Source: Beaufortia kweichowensis (taxonomy: Eukaryota > Chordata > Actinopteri > Cypriniformes > Gastromyzontidae). From it: a stretch of 64,000 bases of DNA. A program made the position numbers and the translations under genes. The stretch spans positions 11,739,792-11,803,791 of the forward strand of contig CM032816.1 in the NCBI GenBank assembly GCA_019155185.1. The letters are read 5' to 3'. Of this stretch, positions 43,819-58,750 are shown piece after piece. The notes below the pieces were generated by a model, which did not search any database, was not told where the DNA came from, and saw only the letters and a list, made by a program, of their open reading frames with translations. Every line of letters starts with the position of its first letter. The stretch's first letter is position 1.

Positions 43819-45382
43819 CTGTGCAAGATTCGCCCACTGATCTGAGAGCAGCTCAACCCGCCTCCCATTAAAAAAACACCCACTCAACAGCTTATATATG
43901 AAACATATGGAGACTGTCAGAATGTCTTACAGCCATTATTATTGAGCTAGAATAAAACACTGGATTATTGATATAATTTAATCTATCTGATCTATTGCTC
44001 ATTTATGTTAATAAAACGTAAATCTAACCTACTGCCATTACACTGAATCTCTATATTAAATTAAATATTAATAATAAAAGTGAAATATAATATACAAAGA
44101 GAACAGGAATATTAATATGGACTGATCTTTTAATGAAAGTAAAATCTATTTTTAGAGTATGATATACAAAAACTAAACGCTCATTCACTATAAATCAGTT
44201 TCACTTAAGAGTAAGAATCGAGATTACTCGCCCACATTCTGTTTTATCTCTCTTATTTCCTGCACATGTTCATGTTCTCTGCTCATTTAAACGCTTTTAA
44301 TCCTTATTTCGCTCGTAGATTAAAAGAATAACTCTCAATTTTGCGATCAGCCTGCTTGTTTCGTTTCACCTCTGCCAGTGCGACGCACGGAAGTGACGTC
44401 GTGAATAACAGAAAGTGCGTCGCCTGGAATTCCGCCGGTGTCAAAATAAAGGTCTCTCTGGTTCGTAGTCAAAAACTAAAAATCAAATGAGTGGAATTTT
44501 GTTATTTGATAATATATAATTAATTATAATACTAAGTTCATTCCTCTGTGAATATTTTATAGTCAATAATATAGATGTTTTAATTTGAATTTTGATGTTT
44601 TTCGTTTAAATATATGATATATATTTATTATTTATTTTTGTTTTTTCTTATTTCTTTCGTGTCTGTGCCCCTCTAAAAATGTATATTTGTTAATCATCTT
44701 GTTTGTAATATTTTCGTTAAATAAATAAATAAATCTAAAAATCTTTCCGGACATGACCGCATGAGGGGGCTTGTGTTGTTCTGTGTGTTGCACGTGTGAA
44801 GCTGTTTTTAGCTAAACTCGTGAAAAAAAACTGGGAAATAGCAAGATTATCGTCTTTATAATTGTTTATGATGACTTTCATTTAAGAATATTAACTAACA
44901 TTATGATGACTAATCGAATTTAAGAAAGTTAAGAACAGTTTTATGTTTATATGCAGATGTTTCAGAGACAGATATTGTTTTAAAGTGCGTATTTTTAGAC
45001 AGCAGATGTTGTATATCCAAAAAACCCTAAATCCTAACAAGTGTCATAGACAGGAAGGGGGTGGGATTAAACTAAAACCTCATCCACTATAAAACTACTG
45101 AAGCTCTTACAAACCCTCATATTTACAGGACTGTGTGTTTGAACAAACTATTTATTTAGTTGAACTGTTTCTTTATTAAACGTGATTAAATGTTATTATA
45201 CAGACCTAGTAAATGTTTTTAACTAACAGTGAGTTAAAGAGCTGAACAGTCACTGCTTGTGTTAGATGTAACATCTACAGTCTTCATGTTTTAACCCTGT
45301 CTGCTGAGGTCAGAGGTCAGTCTAAGGCATCATTTGAGTCCTGTGTGACGGAAGAGCAGAAAATCTTCATGGTAGCAGTGAA
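43819..45382. other. Head-to-head intergenic region between fem1b and cln6
   Basis: About 1.56 kb between the two start codons. The fem1b side is AT-rich from 43.9 to 44.3 kb, presumably leader or a 5' intron. A GC-richer patch at 44,340-44,460 holds the likely fem1b promoter. The cln6 side has a TATAAAA at 45,088-45,094 and no clear upstream coding exon. Confidence 0.5.
44389..44400. promoter_or_regulatory. Composite ETS-CRE site, likely core of the fem1b promoter
   Basis: GGAAGTGACGTC joins an ETS core (GGAA) to a near-consensus CRE (TGACGTC), a combination typical of TATA-less housekeeping promoters. It sits in the only CpG-richer patch between the genes, about 570 bases upstream of the fem1b start codon. 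It could also serve a divergent cln6 transcript. Confidence 0.45.
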
Positions 45383-48915
<3,533 letters not shown>

Positions 48916-49538
48916 ATTTATCTAAAGTTTCCCATTATGAAGAAATGAGAGGACAAAATCAAATGGACTTGTGTCACTATTTATGTGTGATTCACATTGC
49001 AATAATGAATTTGTTATATATTTCTTGCTCATTTGCAAGTAACTACAACATGTACAGGAATAGATTGACAATAAACGATTTCTACTGGCCCAGTCATCTG
49101 GGAGTTAAGATTTATTGGTAAAAGATAGTTCCCCTAAAAATATTTTGTTATCATTAAGTAACACAACATAAAAATCTATTTTAATTGATATAAAAATATA
49201 ATATAATAAAATATAATAATATAAATATATGATTGCTGAGCAGTAGTGCAGTTTATCTTTTAACAGAGAATATACTCTGTTGAAAAAGACAAAAGAAACA
49301 ATCACAGAACTTTTAATGGGTTTAATGGTGATAATGGGAGTATTAGTTCAGGTTAATTGAGCACCACCTGCAGGAATAACACATTATTACTCATAAATGC
49401 GCTGAAGACAAAGACTAAAGACATTAACAAGACGCTGCAGTCGTTGCAGGGAAACAGGAAGTGGTATGACTGACCGGAAGTGTTGCAAATATGGGCATCG
49501 AGTGCGGTGACTTTCCCTAAAGACACTCGGCTGTGAAC
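48916..49538. other. Short intergenic region, cln6 3' UTR to calml4 promoter
   Basis: An AATAAA within 'GACAATAAACGATTT' near 49,070 is a likely cln6 polyadenylation signal. AT-rich sequence follows to about 49,380. The last 150 bases before the calml4 ATG are CpG-richer (GACCGGAAGTGTTGCAAAT contains an ETS-like CCGGAAGT at about 49,474) and probably form the calml4 promoter. Confidence 0.5.
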
Positions 49539-51544
49539 ATGGTGAGTCTCGCATCTCTTCTCTACATGATAATGTCAAAGAAAACTTGTGTTTTGTCTTG
49601 ATCTTTGACTGTTTGTGCGTCGTTACAGGCGAAGTTTCTCAGTCATGATCAAATCAACGGTAAGCAGACTAATTTACCATTATAAAAATGCAATAATAAT
49701 CATTTTAATTTAACATTTTGTTTAAAATTGCATAAACACAGGCTTACAAGTTCTCTAAGACATCCCACCCACAGAACCATTACCAGTAGAGACCCACAGA
49801 GACCATTATAGTTTAAAGCAATACAATTCCCATTAAAACCATTAAACCCAGTGGACTTTCTGTGATGGTTTCTATTTTTTTTTCACTAGGGCAACAGGTC
49901 AGTGTTTGAATATACAAACATATAAAAATATAAGAATCATCATTTCATGACATTTCTAAGTAGGTGTTATTAAAGTAAGTTATTAATTAAAGTTTTTATA
50001 AAGTGTTAGAACAATGTTGCTTAATCTCTTAACTAGATTATATTCTTTCACTTGTGACAATGTGTCATTTGTTAGAGACAGAGTAATGACACGAGACAAA
50101 ATATGAAAATAAATATGAAACATATGCATCAGTGTCTCTCTGTTCCTCCACCTGTTCCTGTTGATAATGTTGTAATCCTCATTCCCTCTTCAACGGGTTC
50201 TCTGAGATTATGTCAGATTTAATCCATCATTTGGGATTAAAGAGATTCTCGGTCAAACTGTTTCTAGTAGATACACGACTCTCTTAAAACATCAGACACA
50301 TGACAAGTTAATTCGCTCATTTTAAAATGTCTTGCTTTTTGTTTTGCTTTATTTAGAGTATAAAGAGTGTTTCTCACTGTATGACAAGAAGCGGCAGGGT
50401 CAGATTCAGGCCCGTGACCTCCTAACGGTCATGAGATCTCTGGGTTGTTGCCCGACACTGCAGGAACTGGACAAACATTTGATAACTCATAACGTTGGTA
50501 CTGTATCAAACACAACGGTCTGCTTGTTTCTTACCCTTCAGATCACTTTACAAACCTTTTAAATATTGTTTTCCCAAACTGGATTACATTGGACTCAAAA
50601 GTGTTTTAACGTCTGAAAAACAACCTTAACATTATCAGGTTGGATTGTCCTTAAAAACTTTTAATCTAAACTAGGTTAAATCAACATTAAACTTTGCTTA
50701 CTTCTTAAAATAACTACAAAATAGCAGAAGCCAGTAGGTGCAACTTATAACAATAACAATCCTGAATGCTTGTGCCCAATATATCCAGATAAGGAGAATA
50801 TATGCAGAAAGATGGTTTATAGAGCCGCTGTGGAAGAGAAGCAGAGCGCTCATGACACACACTACAGTTTAACTTTGACCTTTTATTGGAAGGAAAATAT
50901 TTAAACAGACACTTGGCATGAAACCCTCCACAGCTGATGTAATGAAATACAGCTGTTTTCTAGTCCGTATCCAAAGCTTTTTGGCAAACTGCTCTGACAG
51001 TGCAAAACATCTGCCTGTTTCAGATAAGAACGGTGAACTGGACTTCTCCACGTTTCTCAGCATGATGCACAAACAGATTCAACAGGAGAACCCTCGAGCA
51101 GAGATCCTGGAGGCCATGAGAATGATGGACCCAAAGAATCAGGGTTTCATCCTGGTGTCCGAGCTCAAGGCCAAGCTGATGGGTGTTGGAGAACGACTTT
51201 CAGAACAAGAAGGTAAATTTGAGCCCAAACATCTCTAACATACTGCATGTCTGTGTATGTTTTATTTACCTGAACAAGTACACTTTTAAAAATAAAGGTG
51301 CTACAAAGAACAATTTACTTAAAAAACTGGTTCTTTAATGGCATCGTGAAGCATTTTTATTTTTAAGAGTGTAAATTAGTTATGTTTCAGTTAAACTAAA
51401 TAAAGTGTAATTTATTCAAATAAATGTTGTGTGTGTCTTCCCACAGTGGATGAACTTCTGGATGAAGCTGGTGTGATGTCTGATGGACAGATCGACTATA
51501 AGGAGTTTGTAAAGATTGTTGTAGTTCCGGCTAGTCGACACTGA
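49539..51544 (+). CDS. calml4: Calmodulin-like protein 4
   Basis: Small EF-hand protein that in mammals acts as a light chain of myosin-7B in brush-border and Usher-type adhesion complexes (family knowledge). Five coding exons: 49539-49541, 49629-49659, 50357-50497, 51024-51212, 51447-51544; all introns GT-AG. The product is 153 residues, the same as the main human form. It begins MAKFLSHDQINEYKECFSLYD, nearly the mammalian sequence, with FSLYDKKRQGQI as a degenerate first EF-hand loop. DKNGELDFSTF and DGQIDYKEF mark the second and fourth. Most loops lack the full set of calcium ligands, as expected for CALML4. The first coding exon holds only the start codon, as in calmodulin genes. An AATAAA at 51,986-51,991 is the likely polyadenylation signal. 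Confidence 0.95.
51279..51373. mobile_element. Minimal AAAGAACC-family MITE in calml4 intron 4
   Basis: The ends are inverted: TACACTTTTAAAAATAAAG at the left and, read inward from the right, TACACTCTTAAAAATAAAA. The interior keeps CTACAAAGAAC, GGTTCTTTAATGGCATCGTG and GAAGCA. At 95 bases this is a strongly deleted copy of a common teleost non-autonomous DNA element. Confidence 0.75.
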
Positions 51545-53009
51545 ACAAACAATGACTCCATACCTTCCCTCGGGTGCGTCTGTCATAATTCAATGGAAAA
51601 CTGCAAACATTCCTGCCTCCAGATCTCCCTAAAACAGCAAAAAAATGACACAACGCTGACCATATATTACTGATAAGCACCTGACAAAACACAATAATCA
51701 TTAACTGACCGTGGGATTGTTTGGAAAGTAACCCGATGTGTCTTATTAAGTTAGTTAATAGTTTAACTTTTATTTACACAGTTTAAGTGGTAAAGACATT
51801 ATATTATTGTTTTGAGTTGTCTGATGCATAAATCCATTTATGTGTGCTAAAACAGGTTTATTATGACCTATTAAGACGAGGGCAAAATCAGTCATATGCT
51901 GTTTTGTGGAGCAAACCACCTTCAGCTTTAGATGATCAATCGGTCATGTTACTGTTTGCATGGGTTTATGTGTCTATGTTAAGATAATAAAGTGAAGATA
52001 TTCTGGACCTTAAGTGGAGTGCATTTGATTTGATCTGTAAACTTCAGACCTGCTGTCTAATGTTAATTAAATGAAATAACAGTAAAGGTTAAAGCTCTTT
52101 GTAATTGTGTTTATGAGAAAACCAAACATTGCTGTGATAAGACTGAACTTTTATTATGCCCTTCAAATAGACAACATAGTAACACTGTTTACATTCATAT
52201 CCTCTCAGACCATCAGCTTTACATTTACACACCTTTATTACATGGCAAATGAGCAATACATTTTAATCATTCCAGGCAATAACTGTAAGCAACAAAAGAG
52301 ATGTTGGTAAAACCAAAACTGTTACATGCAGATCCATATAAAGTTACTGTCTTGTGGATCATAATATAACTGCTGGATTTGGTTCATTATGTTTATCAAT
52401 ATATATTTTTAAGGGCAGATTGATTTTTTATATAATGCAGCAGTATTCTTTGCAAATATATAATAGTTACACCAAACAACTGAGGTCCAATGCCAGTCGT
52501 CTATCATTTCTAATAATTCAAAATTAAAATGATTTACTATTGGTATTTTCTAATTATTGTATATCATTTAATAACACTTCACTCATTTATATTTTCTTCT
52601 TATTGTTTTTAATATATCCATTAATATATTTTTTAATGCATAAATCTTTCAAACCGAACACTGAGTAAAAGTAAAAAATAAAAAAACTGCGCATCAACGT
52701 TTTAGTTAAATATTCTGTACATCCACGTCTGCATCAATGCGCACCTTTACACTGAATTAAAATCACTTTTTATAAAACAGCTCATGTGAACAGAAGCACA
52801 TAATTGTTGCTGAAAGCAGACAAATGATAGCAAGAGTCAAACGGGTATTTTGGCACAGGATGCGGCGCCTTGCACAAAACATCACTTCATATAATAGCAA
52901 TAATATTTATAGGGGTTGCACAACATCTTTATAGAAGAAAGAGTTTCCAAAGTTCCCTTTTTTCTCCAGTAACTCAAGTCATCTGCGCTTTTACGCACGG
53001 TTTGCGCAT
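51545..53009. other. Intergenic region, 3' UTRs of calml4 and the rxfp3-like gene
   Basis: AT-rich, no coding signal. The calml4 3' UTR likely ends after 51,991. The GPCR 3' UTR on the other strand could end at TTTATT motifs at 52,234-52,239 or 52,150-52,155, so these genes are also tail-to-tail and close. Confidence 0.5.
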
Positions 53010-54233
53010 CTACCTCGTAATGGCGCAGTCTGTGGACGGTAACGCGTCGCATTGCCCGTTCACCACTGACAGTCTGAACTGTTCCGTTTCCATCACGTTC
53101 AGCGGAATCACAACACCACTGTCATCATGTTCCTTCACTGTACCGGAGAACGGGCGGATCTGACAGCTGTTGACGATAGCTGGCGAGGAAATCCTCCAGA
53201 AGAAATCCTTCAGCATCTTTCGGAACTCCCTGCGCATCAGACAATACAGCACCGGGTTCAAGCAGCTGTTCGCATTGGCTAGACAAATGGTCACCGGGAA
53301 CACGTACGTATGGAGCATGTAGTAGATTTTATCCCAGTGGACCACGTTAAACTTAACCAGAACCCCCCAAAAGGTGATGGCGTGGTTTGGCATCCAGCAT
53401 ACGAAGAACGACACAACCACTATGGTGACGGTTTTGGTGACTCTGGACTGGCGTTTGGGGAGGTTGTTGTTCATGCTTCTTTGCCGAATGAGGCGCAACA
53501 GGAGTAAATAACACACGGTGATGATGAGCATTGGGAACACAAAGGCAATCAGTATCTTCTGGAGGTGATAAATAGCGTGCCAGTGCTGACCATCTGGAAA
53601 CTTCAGCAGACACAGTTTGACGCCGTGGATCTTGCTCACCGTGGAGAATATAGCTGTGGGAGCCGTGGCGACGGTGGCCAGGACCCACAGCATCGCGCTC
53701 ACCAGCTTCACCGAGCACGTTTTGTTGCGGGTTCGATCCTTGAGCGCAGACGCCACGGACCAGTAACGCGTAACGCTCATGGCGGTCAGAAAGAAAACGC
53801 TGGCGTACATGTTCATCACAGTCACCGTAAGGACGATCTTGCACATGGCGTGTCCAAACGGCCAGCTGAAGTCCAGCGCGTTGTCCACCGCCCAAAACGG
53901 AAGGGTCAGGACGAACTGGAAGTCCGTGACGGCCAGATTCAAGATGAAAAAGTTAATAGTCGACTTCTTCCTGCCCTGTCTCACTTTCATTAGAAAAAAC
54001 ACAAGCAGGTTTCCCACCAAACCCGCCGCGCACACCACCGAGTACACTATGGAGATGACGATGCGCAGCTCCGGGGTGCCGTCCGCGGCCACGTCGATGT
54101 CCTCCAAGTTGCTGAAGCGCTCGGACCCGGAGCCGTTGAGGAAACCGCTTTGGTTCTGGTACTCCGCCATCCTCTCCAGCCACAGCTCGGTCTCGGGTGC
54201 TCGGACCAGCACCGGTCTGTGGAGCGCTTGCAT
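53010..54233 (-). CDS. rxfp3-like: Relaxin-3 receptor-like GPCR, intronless
   Basis: Class A receptor for relaxin-3 or INSL5-like peptides, coupled to Gi in mammals (family knowledge). One open exon of 407 residues from the ATG at 54,231-54,233; the ATG at residue 22 (MAEYQNQSG) is an alternative start. N-glycosylation sites are at N27 and N33. Seven membrane segments carry class A landmarks: GN in TM1, LAVTDFQFVLTLPFWAVDNALDFSWPFG through TM2 to loop 1, a Cys at the top of TM3 and in VKLCLLKFPDG of loop 2, TRY instead of DRY, CWMPNHA in TM6 and SCLNPVLYC in TM7. The TRY triplet and the FWAVDNALDF block are typical of the RXFP3/4 group. It has a long C-tail. Teleosts have several rxfp3 paralogues; I cannot assign which. 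Shorter than human RXFP3 (469) in the N-terminus and third loop. No defects. Confidence 0.9.
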   Translation of the reverse strand: MQALHRPVLVRAPETELWLERMAEYQNQSGFLNGSGSERFSNLEDIDVAADGTPELRIVISIVYSVVCAAGLVGNLLVFFLMKVRQGRKKSTINFFILNLAVTDFQFVLTLPFWAVDNALDFSWPFGHAMCKIVLTVTVMNMYASVFFLTAMSVTRYWSVASALKDRTRNKTCSVKLVSAMLWVLATVATAPTAIFSTVSKIHGVKLCLLKFPDGQHWHAIYHLQKILIAFVFPMLIITVCYLLLLRLIRQRSMNNNLPKRQSRVTKTVTIVVVSFFVCWMPNHAITFWGVLVKFNVVHWDKIYYMLHTYVFPVTICLANANSCLNPVLYCLMRREFRKMLKDFFWRISSPAIVNSCQIRPFSGTVKEHDDSGVVIPLNVMETEQFRLSVVNGQCDALPSTDCAITR

Positions 54234-54391
54234 CACCGTGCGCGCTCACAGACGCACAGAGGAGAAACTGAGAGGTGGGATGAAGGATCCACGGACGGAT
54301 CCGCGTGTCTTGCAAACGGAATCCCGTCTCATGTTTTGCTTCTCTGGGTGTTTTGTGGCACTGATGCGTATTTGCGCACTTGTGGTCAGGC

Positions 54392-54397
54392 TTTATA
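54392..54397 (-). promoter_or_regulatory. TATA box of the rxfp3-like gene
   Basis: On the minus strand TTTTATAAAG lies about 160 bases upstream of the start codon, at the edge of the CpG-rich patch. It would give a leader of roughly 130 bases. Confidence 0.4.
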
Positions 54398-55139
54398 AAA
54401 CATGTGGCGTCTGACGTGCCCGCCCAAAATAGGAGGGGCATGAGGAGTTACTCCTCTCTGTGAATGATACCCGGCAAAAAGATTTGGCCACTTTCAATTT
54501 CACATCATTATGTGTTTGTTGCCTAGGAAACATCCACCAACACACACACATACAGTAGAGCACCAGTTAGTGCTTTTGCATGAGAAAATAATTTTCTTAG
54601 AAATTAAGTTTAACAATGGAATTTATTTTTCATGTTATCCTGAAAATAAATGAAATACAGAATTTAGATACTATGTGGCTTTTTTATTTACTAAGTGTTG
54701 CAGGATCAAAATGAAAAGTTGGGTCTGGAGAGAGAAGTGGACACTGAGGTTTCAATCATTCTTCAAAGCCACTTTAAAACAATTATGATCAATATTCAGA
54801 TGCATATCTGTGAGCAAACCAATACATTGACAGTATGGAGCAGACAGTGTGTGCAGACAAAGACTTTGACCTCTGGAGAAGTAATAAATGCAACAGACAG
54901 TCCATTGTGTAATCATTAATCTGTGGTATCCATAGGGAGAATAGAGCAAAGAAGTTATAAATGTCATCCTTGAAAATATAATCCTGGGCAATTTTCAGTC
55001 AAAACCTGAAATATAAATTCTTACAGGATGTTTTTATTACCGATATGTTGTCCAGACATCAAGAACATGTCAGTTTATGCACAAGTCTTATTTTAAAAAG
55101 GAAATGTACATGCGTGAACGGATGTGGAACACAGGCAAC

Positions 55140-55177
55140 ATTTCTGTGAATTAAAATACACAAACCAGAAGCAATAA
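55140..55177. repeat. Dispersed repeat, copy 2 (identical to 18,507)
   Basis: Identical over 38 bases to 18,507-18,544, same orientation, 36.6 kb apart. Confidence 0.7.
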
Positions 55178-55486
55178 TAAATGGAAAAGAGATGACTATT
55201 TCATAATTTTCATGTGTTCATTTACCTTTGATAAACACTGTTAGACATTAAATTCTTAAACACTGTTATGATATTTTACATTAATGCAGAATCAGAGCAC
55301 GTGCGCGTATTCATAGGGGCGGAGCTACGTAGTAAGCGTGTGACGCAAAGCGTCATTTAGAGAACGACGTTTTTACACTTAATACATCGCTATGGTGTAT
55401 ATGAATAATGGCTCGTTACGGAATTTAGTCAAATTTAACTAACCGACTGCGTATTTATATGTTCATTGTTTAATTTATAACTGAAT

Positions 55487-55564
55487 ATGGAGAGCAACAT
55501 CTTACCAAACGGATGTAAACAGCGAGTGAATCGAGTCATCAACAATAATCTCCACATTTCTGAG
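55487..55564 (+). CDS. Candidate first coding exon of an unidentified gene
   Basis: A 26-codon frame (starts MESNILPNGCKQ, ends NNNLHISE) ends exactly at a GTAAAA donor in phase 0. It lies 100-180 bases downstream of a CpG-richer patch at 55,310-55,390 (GGGGCGGAGC, then two CGTCA/TGACG motifs) that looks like a promoter. The peptide is hydrophilic and of ordinary composition but I do not recognise it. A possible second exon is 58,559-58,604, after a strong pyrimidine-CAG acceptor, reading on as VEEYRTPNLSSTIRS and ending in phase 1 at GTTACA. No later exons were found, so the gene would extend beyond the window or the call is wrong. Confidence 0.3.
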
Positions 55565-56494
55565 GTAAAACATGACAACACACACACCAGACACGCGTGT
55601 GCAGTAAGGTTTATTAAGAAGTTTATGCGAAATTTGGTTTATTTCAGGGTTTATTTTAGTATTTTTTAAGTTTGTTCAAACAAATCGGTAACGAGCGAGC
55701 GTCTTGTGTTCAAGTGAGTCATTTGAATCGTTCATTCAACCGACTCCGCGAGTCGCTTAAACGCGTGTTCAAGCACCTGTACTTCTATCCTTACGAATTT
55801 CTAAACGAAATGAAGGGTTTCAGATAACTTATTTTTATTTTAAAATGTTTTTATTAATCTATAATATCTAAATTTAAAAAAAATCTAATCTAAATTTTAT
55901 TAATCTAAAATATGACCAACACATTGTTCTTGTATGTAAACATTACTTTAAAGTTTGGTTCAGAACACTAAAGTGAGTTCTTATGACACTTGCTTTGGTA
56001 TTTTGTATCTAATGCAGTAAACTAGTTTTAAAGTTTGTTTTTCAGATACGCTTTAGGCTATTGTACAGTTGATTTATATTATACTGAATATTTAATGATC
56101 TGACTTTGCTGTAGAGACCTGCTCATATACAAACCCATTTCACTATTGATTTAATCATAGATTACATATTTGCATCCTGATCTAATTCTCTTGAAATGTA
56201 AGTCTTTTATTGTAAATTCAATTGTATATGTTAAATCTGTTTGAACTCCATGAACGTGTTGTTCAATGGAATATTTAAAGCATATCTGACATGGCAGAAG
56301 GAATAGCAGTTGTTTGCCCAAACTATAGAAGAGTCTTTTTCTTGTGTTTTATTTTCATGAACACCTGACATCATAAAAAAAACCTTTTCTTTCCTCTACA
56401 GGTATTTATCTAGCACTGCAAAACATTTTAGACTTAGGAAAGCACTTCTTCATACTATTGTTGCTTTTGATGTGTCGCTTCATTGTCTCCTAAT

Positions 56495-56545
56495 ATTTGT
56501 AAGTCTCTTTGGATAAAAGCGTCAGCTAAATGCCTAAATGTAAAT
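56495..56545. repeat. SINE-tail-like repeat
   Basis: Contains GTAAGTCTCTTTGGATAAAA then GCGTCAGCTAAATGCC and a TAAATG repeat, matching the copy at 58,700-58,750 almost base for base. Both are preceded by 'TCTCCTAATATTTGTAAGT', so the similarity extends about 15 bases further left. Confidence 0.65.
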
Positions 56546-58692
56546 GTTTTCAGCTCAAGATTCTAAAAATCAACCAGTAAATTGACAGATTTTTCTGGTG
56601 AAGACTGCAGTGATTCTGACTCACACAGAACATCTCCATATGAATACAGAATCCTCATTTAAATGAATGCTTTATTATTCTCACCCAGAAGCAAAGCTGC
56701 TTAAAGTTCAAAACCTTCAAGACCTTTTACATTATAAAAGGAAAAAGATTTAGATATCTGCATCCAAAAGATGCAAAATAAAAAGTAAAAAAAACGTCTG
56801 TTCTCTATATAGGCAACGTCATAGCTGAAATAGATATGACAGACTCACAAACAGCTTGACAAACTTTATAAATGTTTGAATAATATCACGTCTAAAGTTC
56901 AAAGGGAAGAATTTGTTTCATGTTGTAATGTAATTGTGCCGGATCTGTTTTATTACCACTTTGTGGTTTGAGTAAATTGTGTTATGATTCTGTAAGATAA
57001 TTAATATGTAAGATTATTAATGTGTTCTTCTTGCATGTTTAATGAAAGTTTGAGTAACTTGTGTATCTACTACAGTCATACTGCCGTCACCATAAAGACA
57101 AAAAGTTGTATTTGAGTTATATTTAAAAATAGACAGTATGCTTTGGCTTGTGTAACCTTTATGAAATGTATAAGGGATATTGTTATATAACAGAGAGATT
57201 ACGTTAATTAATATTAATACAGTTAATTAGTATTAATACAAGAGATATTGAAGAAATGAGCTGCTACCAGAAGGAGTAAAATAATGAGATTGTAATAATG
57301 AGATGAGTTTTTGTTCTGTGTTATGTTGAGGATCTTAATGGCTTCATTACTCATTCATACAAAGTACTTCAAACGATTGTTTTTAGACTTAAGCTTCACA
57401 ATGTGAACAAGTAACTGTTTGATTAACCAGAAGCAAAAAAACTTTTGGTTGTTGTACTTTCATGAACTATAACTTTAAAACAATGGCATTTCTGGTCCGG
57501 TCTTTCCATCTCATCAGTTTGTTGTCTGACAGCTTTACCCAAATTTATCTTATTAGCATGATTAAATCTGACAGCGAAACAGTTGCGTTTATGTTTGAAT
57601 TAAAAGTTGATTTAGAATTAGAGATTTATTATATTTTATTATATAATTTAGAGATTTGTTCAACTAGTACAGCGTAATCTCTCGATGGACATCACGAACA
57701 GAGAGAGATTCTCCATCCTCTGACAGATGCCCTCGTGTCATGCTGATGTTAAACCGTTTCTATGGCAACAGATGTAGATGTGCAATACCTGAATATCGAC
57801 TATTACAGCGAACAAAAAAATGTAATTTTATCACTCATCAAACCACAATGTGAACAGTCAATCTAAAAGATCAGATTGGACAAATGAGCATTGACTGCAG
57901 TGAGTCAAGCTAAAGTGACGTTCCTTTGAGAGGTCGAGAGTCTTTGTCTGTGACATCATTACGTTAGATGTCATTGATCGGGTGATTTTTGGCTGCGCTT
58001 TCATTCCTTTTGTCAATGTTCCCTCTGTAAATCGACATCTCTTCGTTCTCTTGTTCCTCACGAAAACTTTTTAGCAGCTCTGAACATCACAACGTTTGTC
58101 TCTTAAATCATTTGAAATTTAGACATTCAGACAGTAAAATGATTGCAATTTCTGATGTATTTATTGTATTGTGTGTTACTGTAATAGCAGTAAATGATCT
58201 GAAACATTGTGAGATCTCTTCTGAAACCCTAACGTTGTGTAGGAATACTTGAGATGTTAAACAGATTTTCTTTATCTCAGCATGCATAATCGAGTCTTTG
58301 TTGTGCGAGACGTCGCTACTATCAAAAACAAATTGATATTCAAATCACAGCACATAAACATCTGCCTCTGACAGCTCATTAAAACTCATGTCATTCAGCG
58401 TCGCTGTTTCAGTTACAGAAACTAACAAAACAACCACATTATCAAATAAACACAAGCTGTCAGATTTCACGTTACAACAATGGAGCGACTCCTTCAACCG
58501 GTGACTGACTCTCCTCTCGTCCCTGCAGAATAACATACGTCTTATCTCTTCCCTGCAGGTGGAGGAATACAGAACTCCAAATCTCAGCAGCACCATCCGT
58601 TCAGGTTACACGGGGTTGAATGACGAAAATCACCTTTTGACTTTTTCTTACTGTTTGGTTGCTCTCTGGTTCTGCTATCTCTATCTATTTTG

Positions 58693-58750
58693 TCTCCTAA
58701 TATTTGTAAGTGGCTTTGGATAAAAGCGTCAGCTAAATGTAAATGTAAAT
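58693..58750. repeat. SINE-tail-like repeat, second copy
   Basis: TCTCCTAATATTTGTAAGTG followed by GCTTTGGATAAAAGCGTCAG and CTAAATGTAAATGTAAAT, the same order of blocks as at 56,488-56,545. The terminal ATGTAA repeats are typical of a reverse-transcribed 3' tail. Confidence 0.65.

Larger units (their letters stand above)
54234..55486. other. Upstream region of the rxfp3-like gene and of a candidate + strand exon
   Basis: CpG-rich for the first 200 bases above the GPCR start, then AT-rich, with a repeat copy at 55,140-55,177. A second CpG-richer patch lies at 55,300-55,390, upstream of the candidate exon at 55,487. Confidence 0.5.

Noticed and set aside
53779..54414. 211-residue + strand frame over the GPCR
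   Set aside because: Antisense shadow of the rxfp3-like coding exon; no family likeness.
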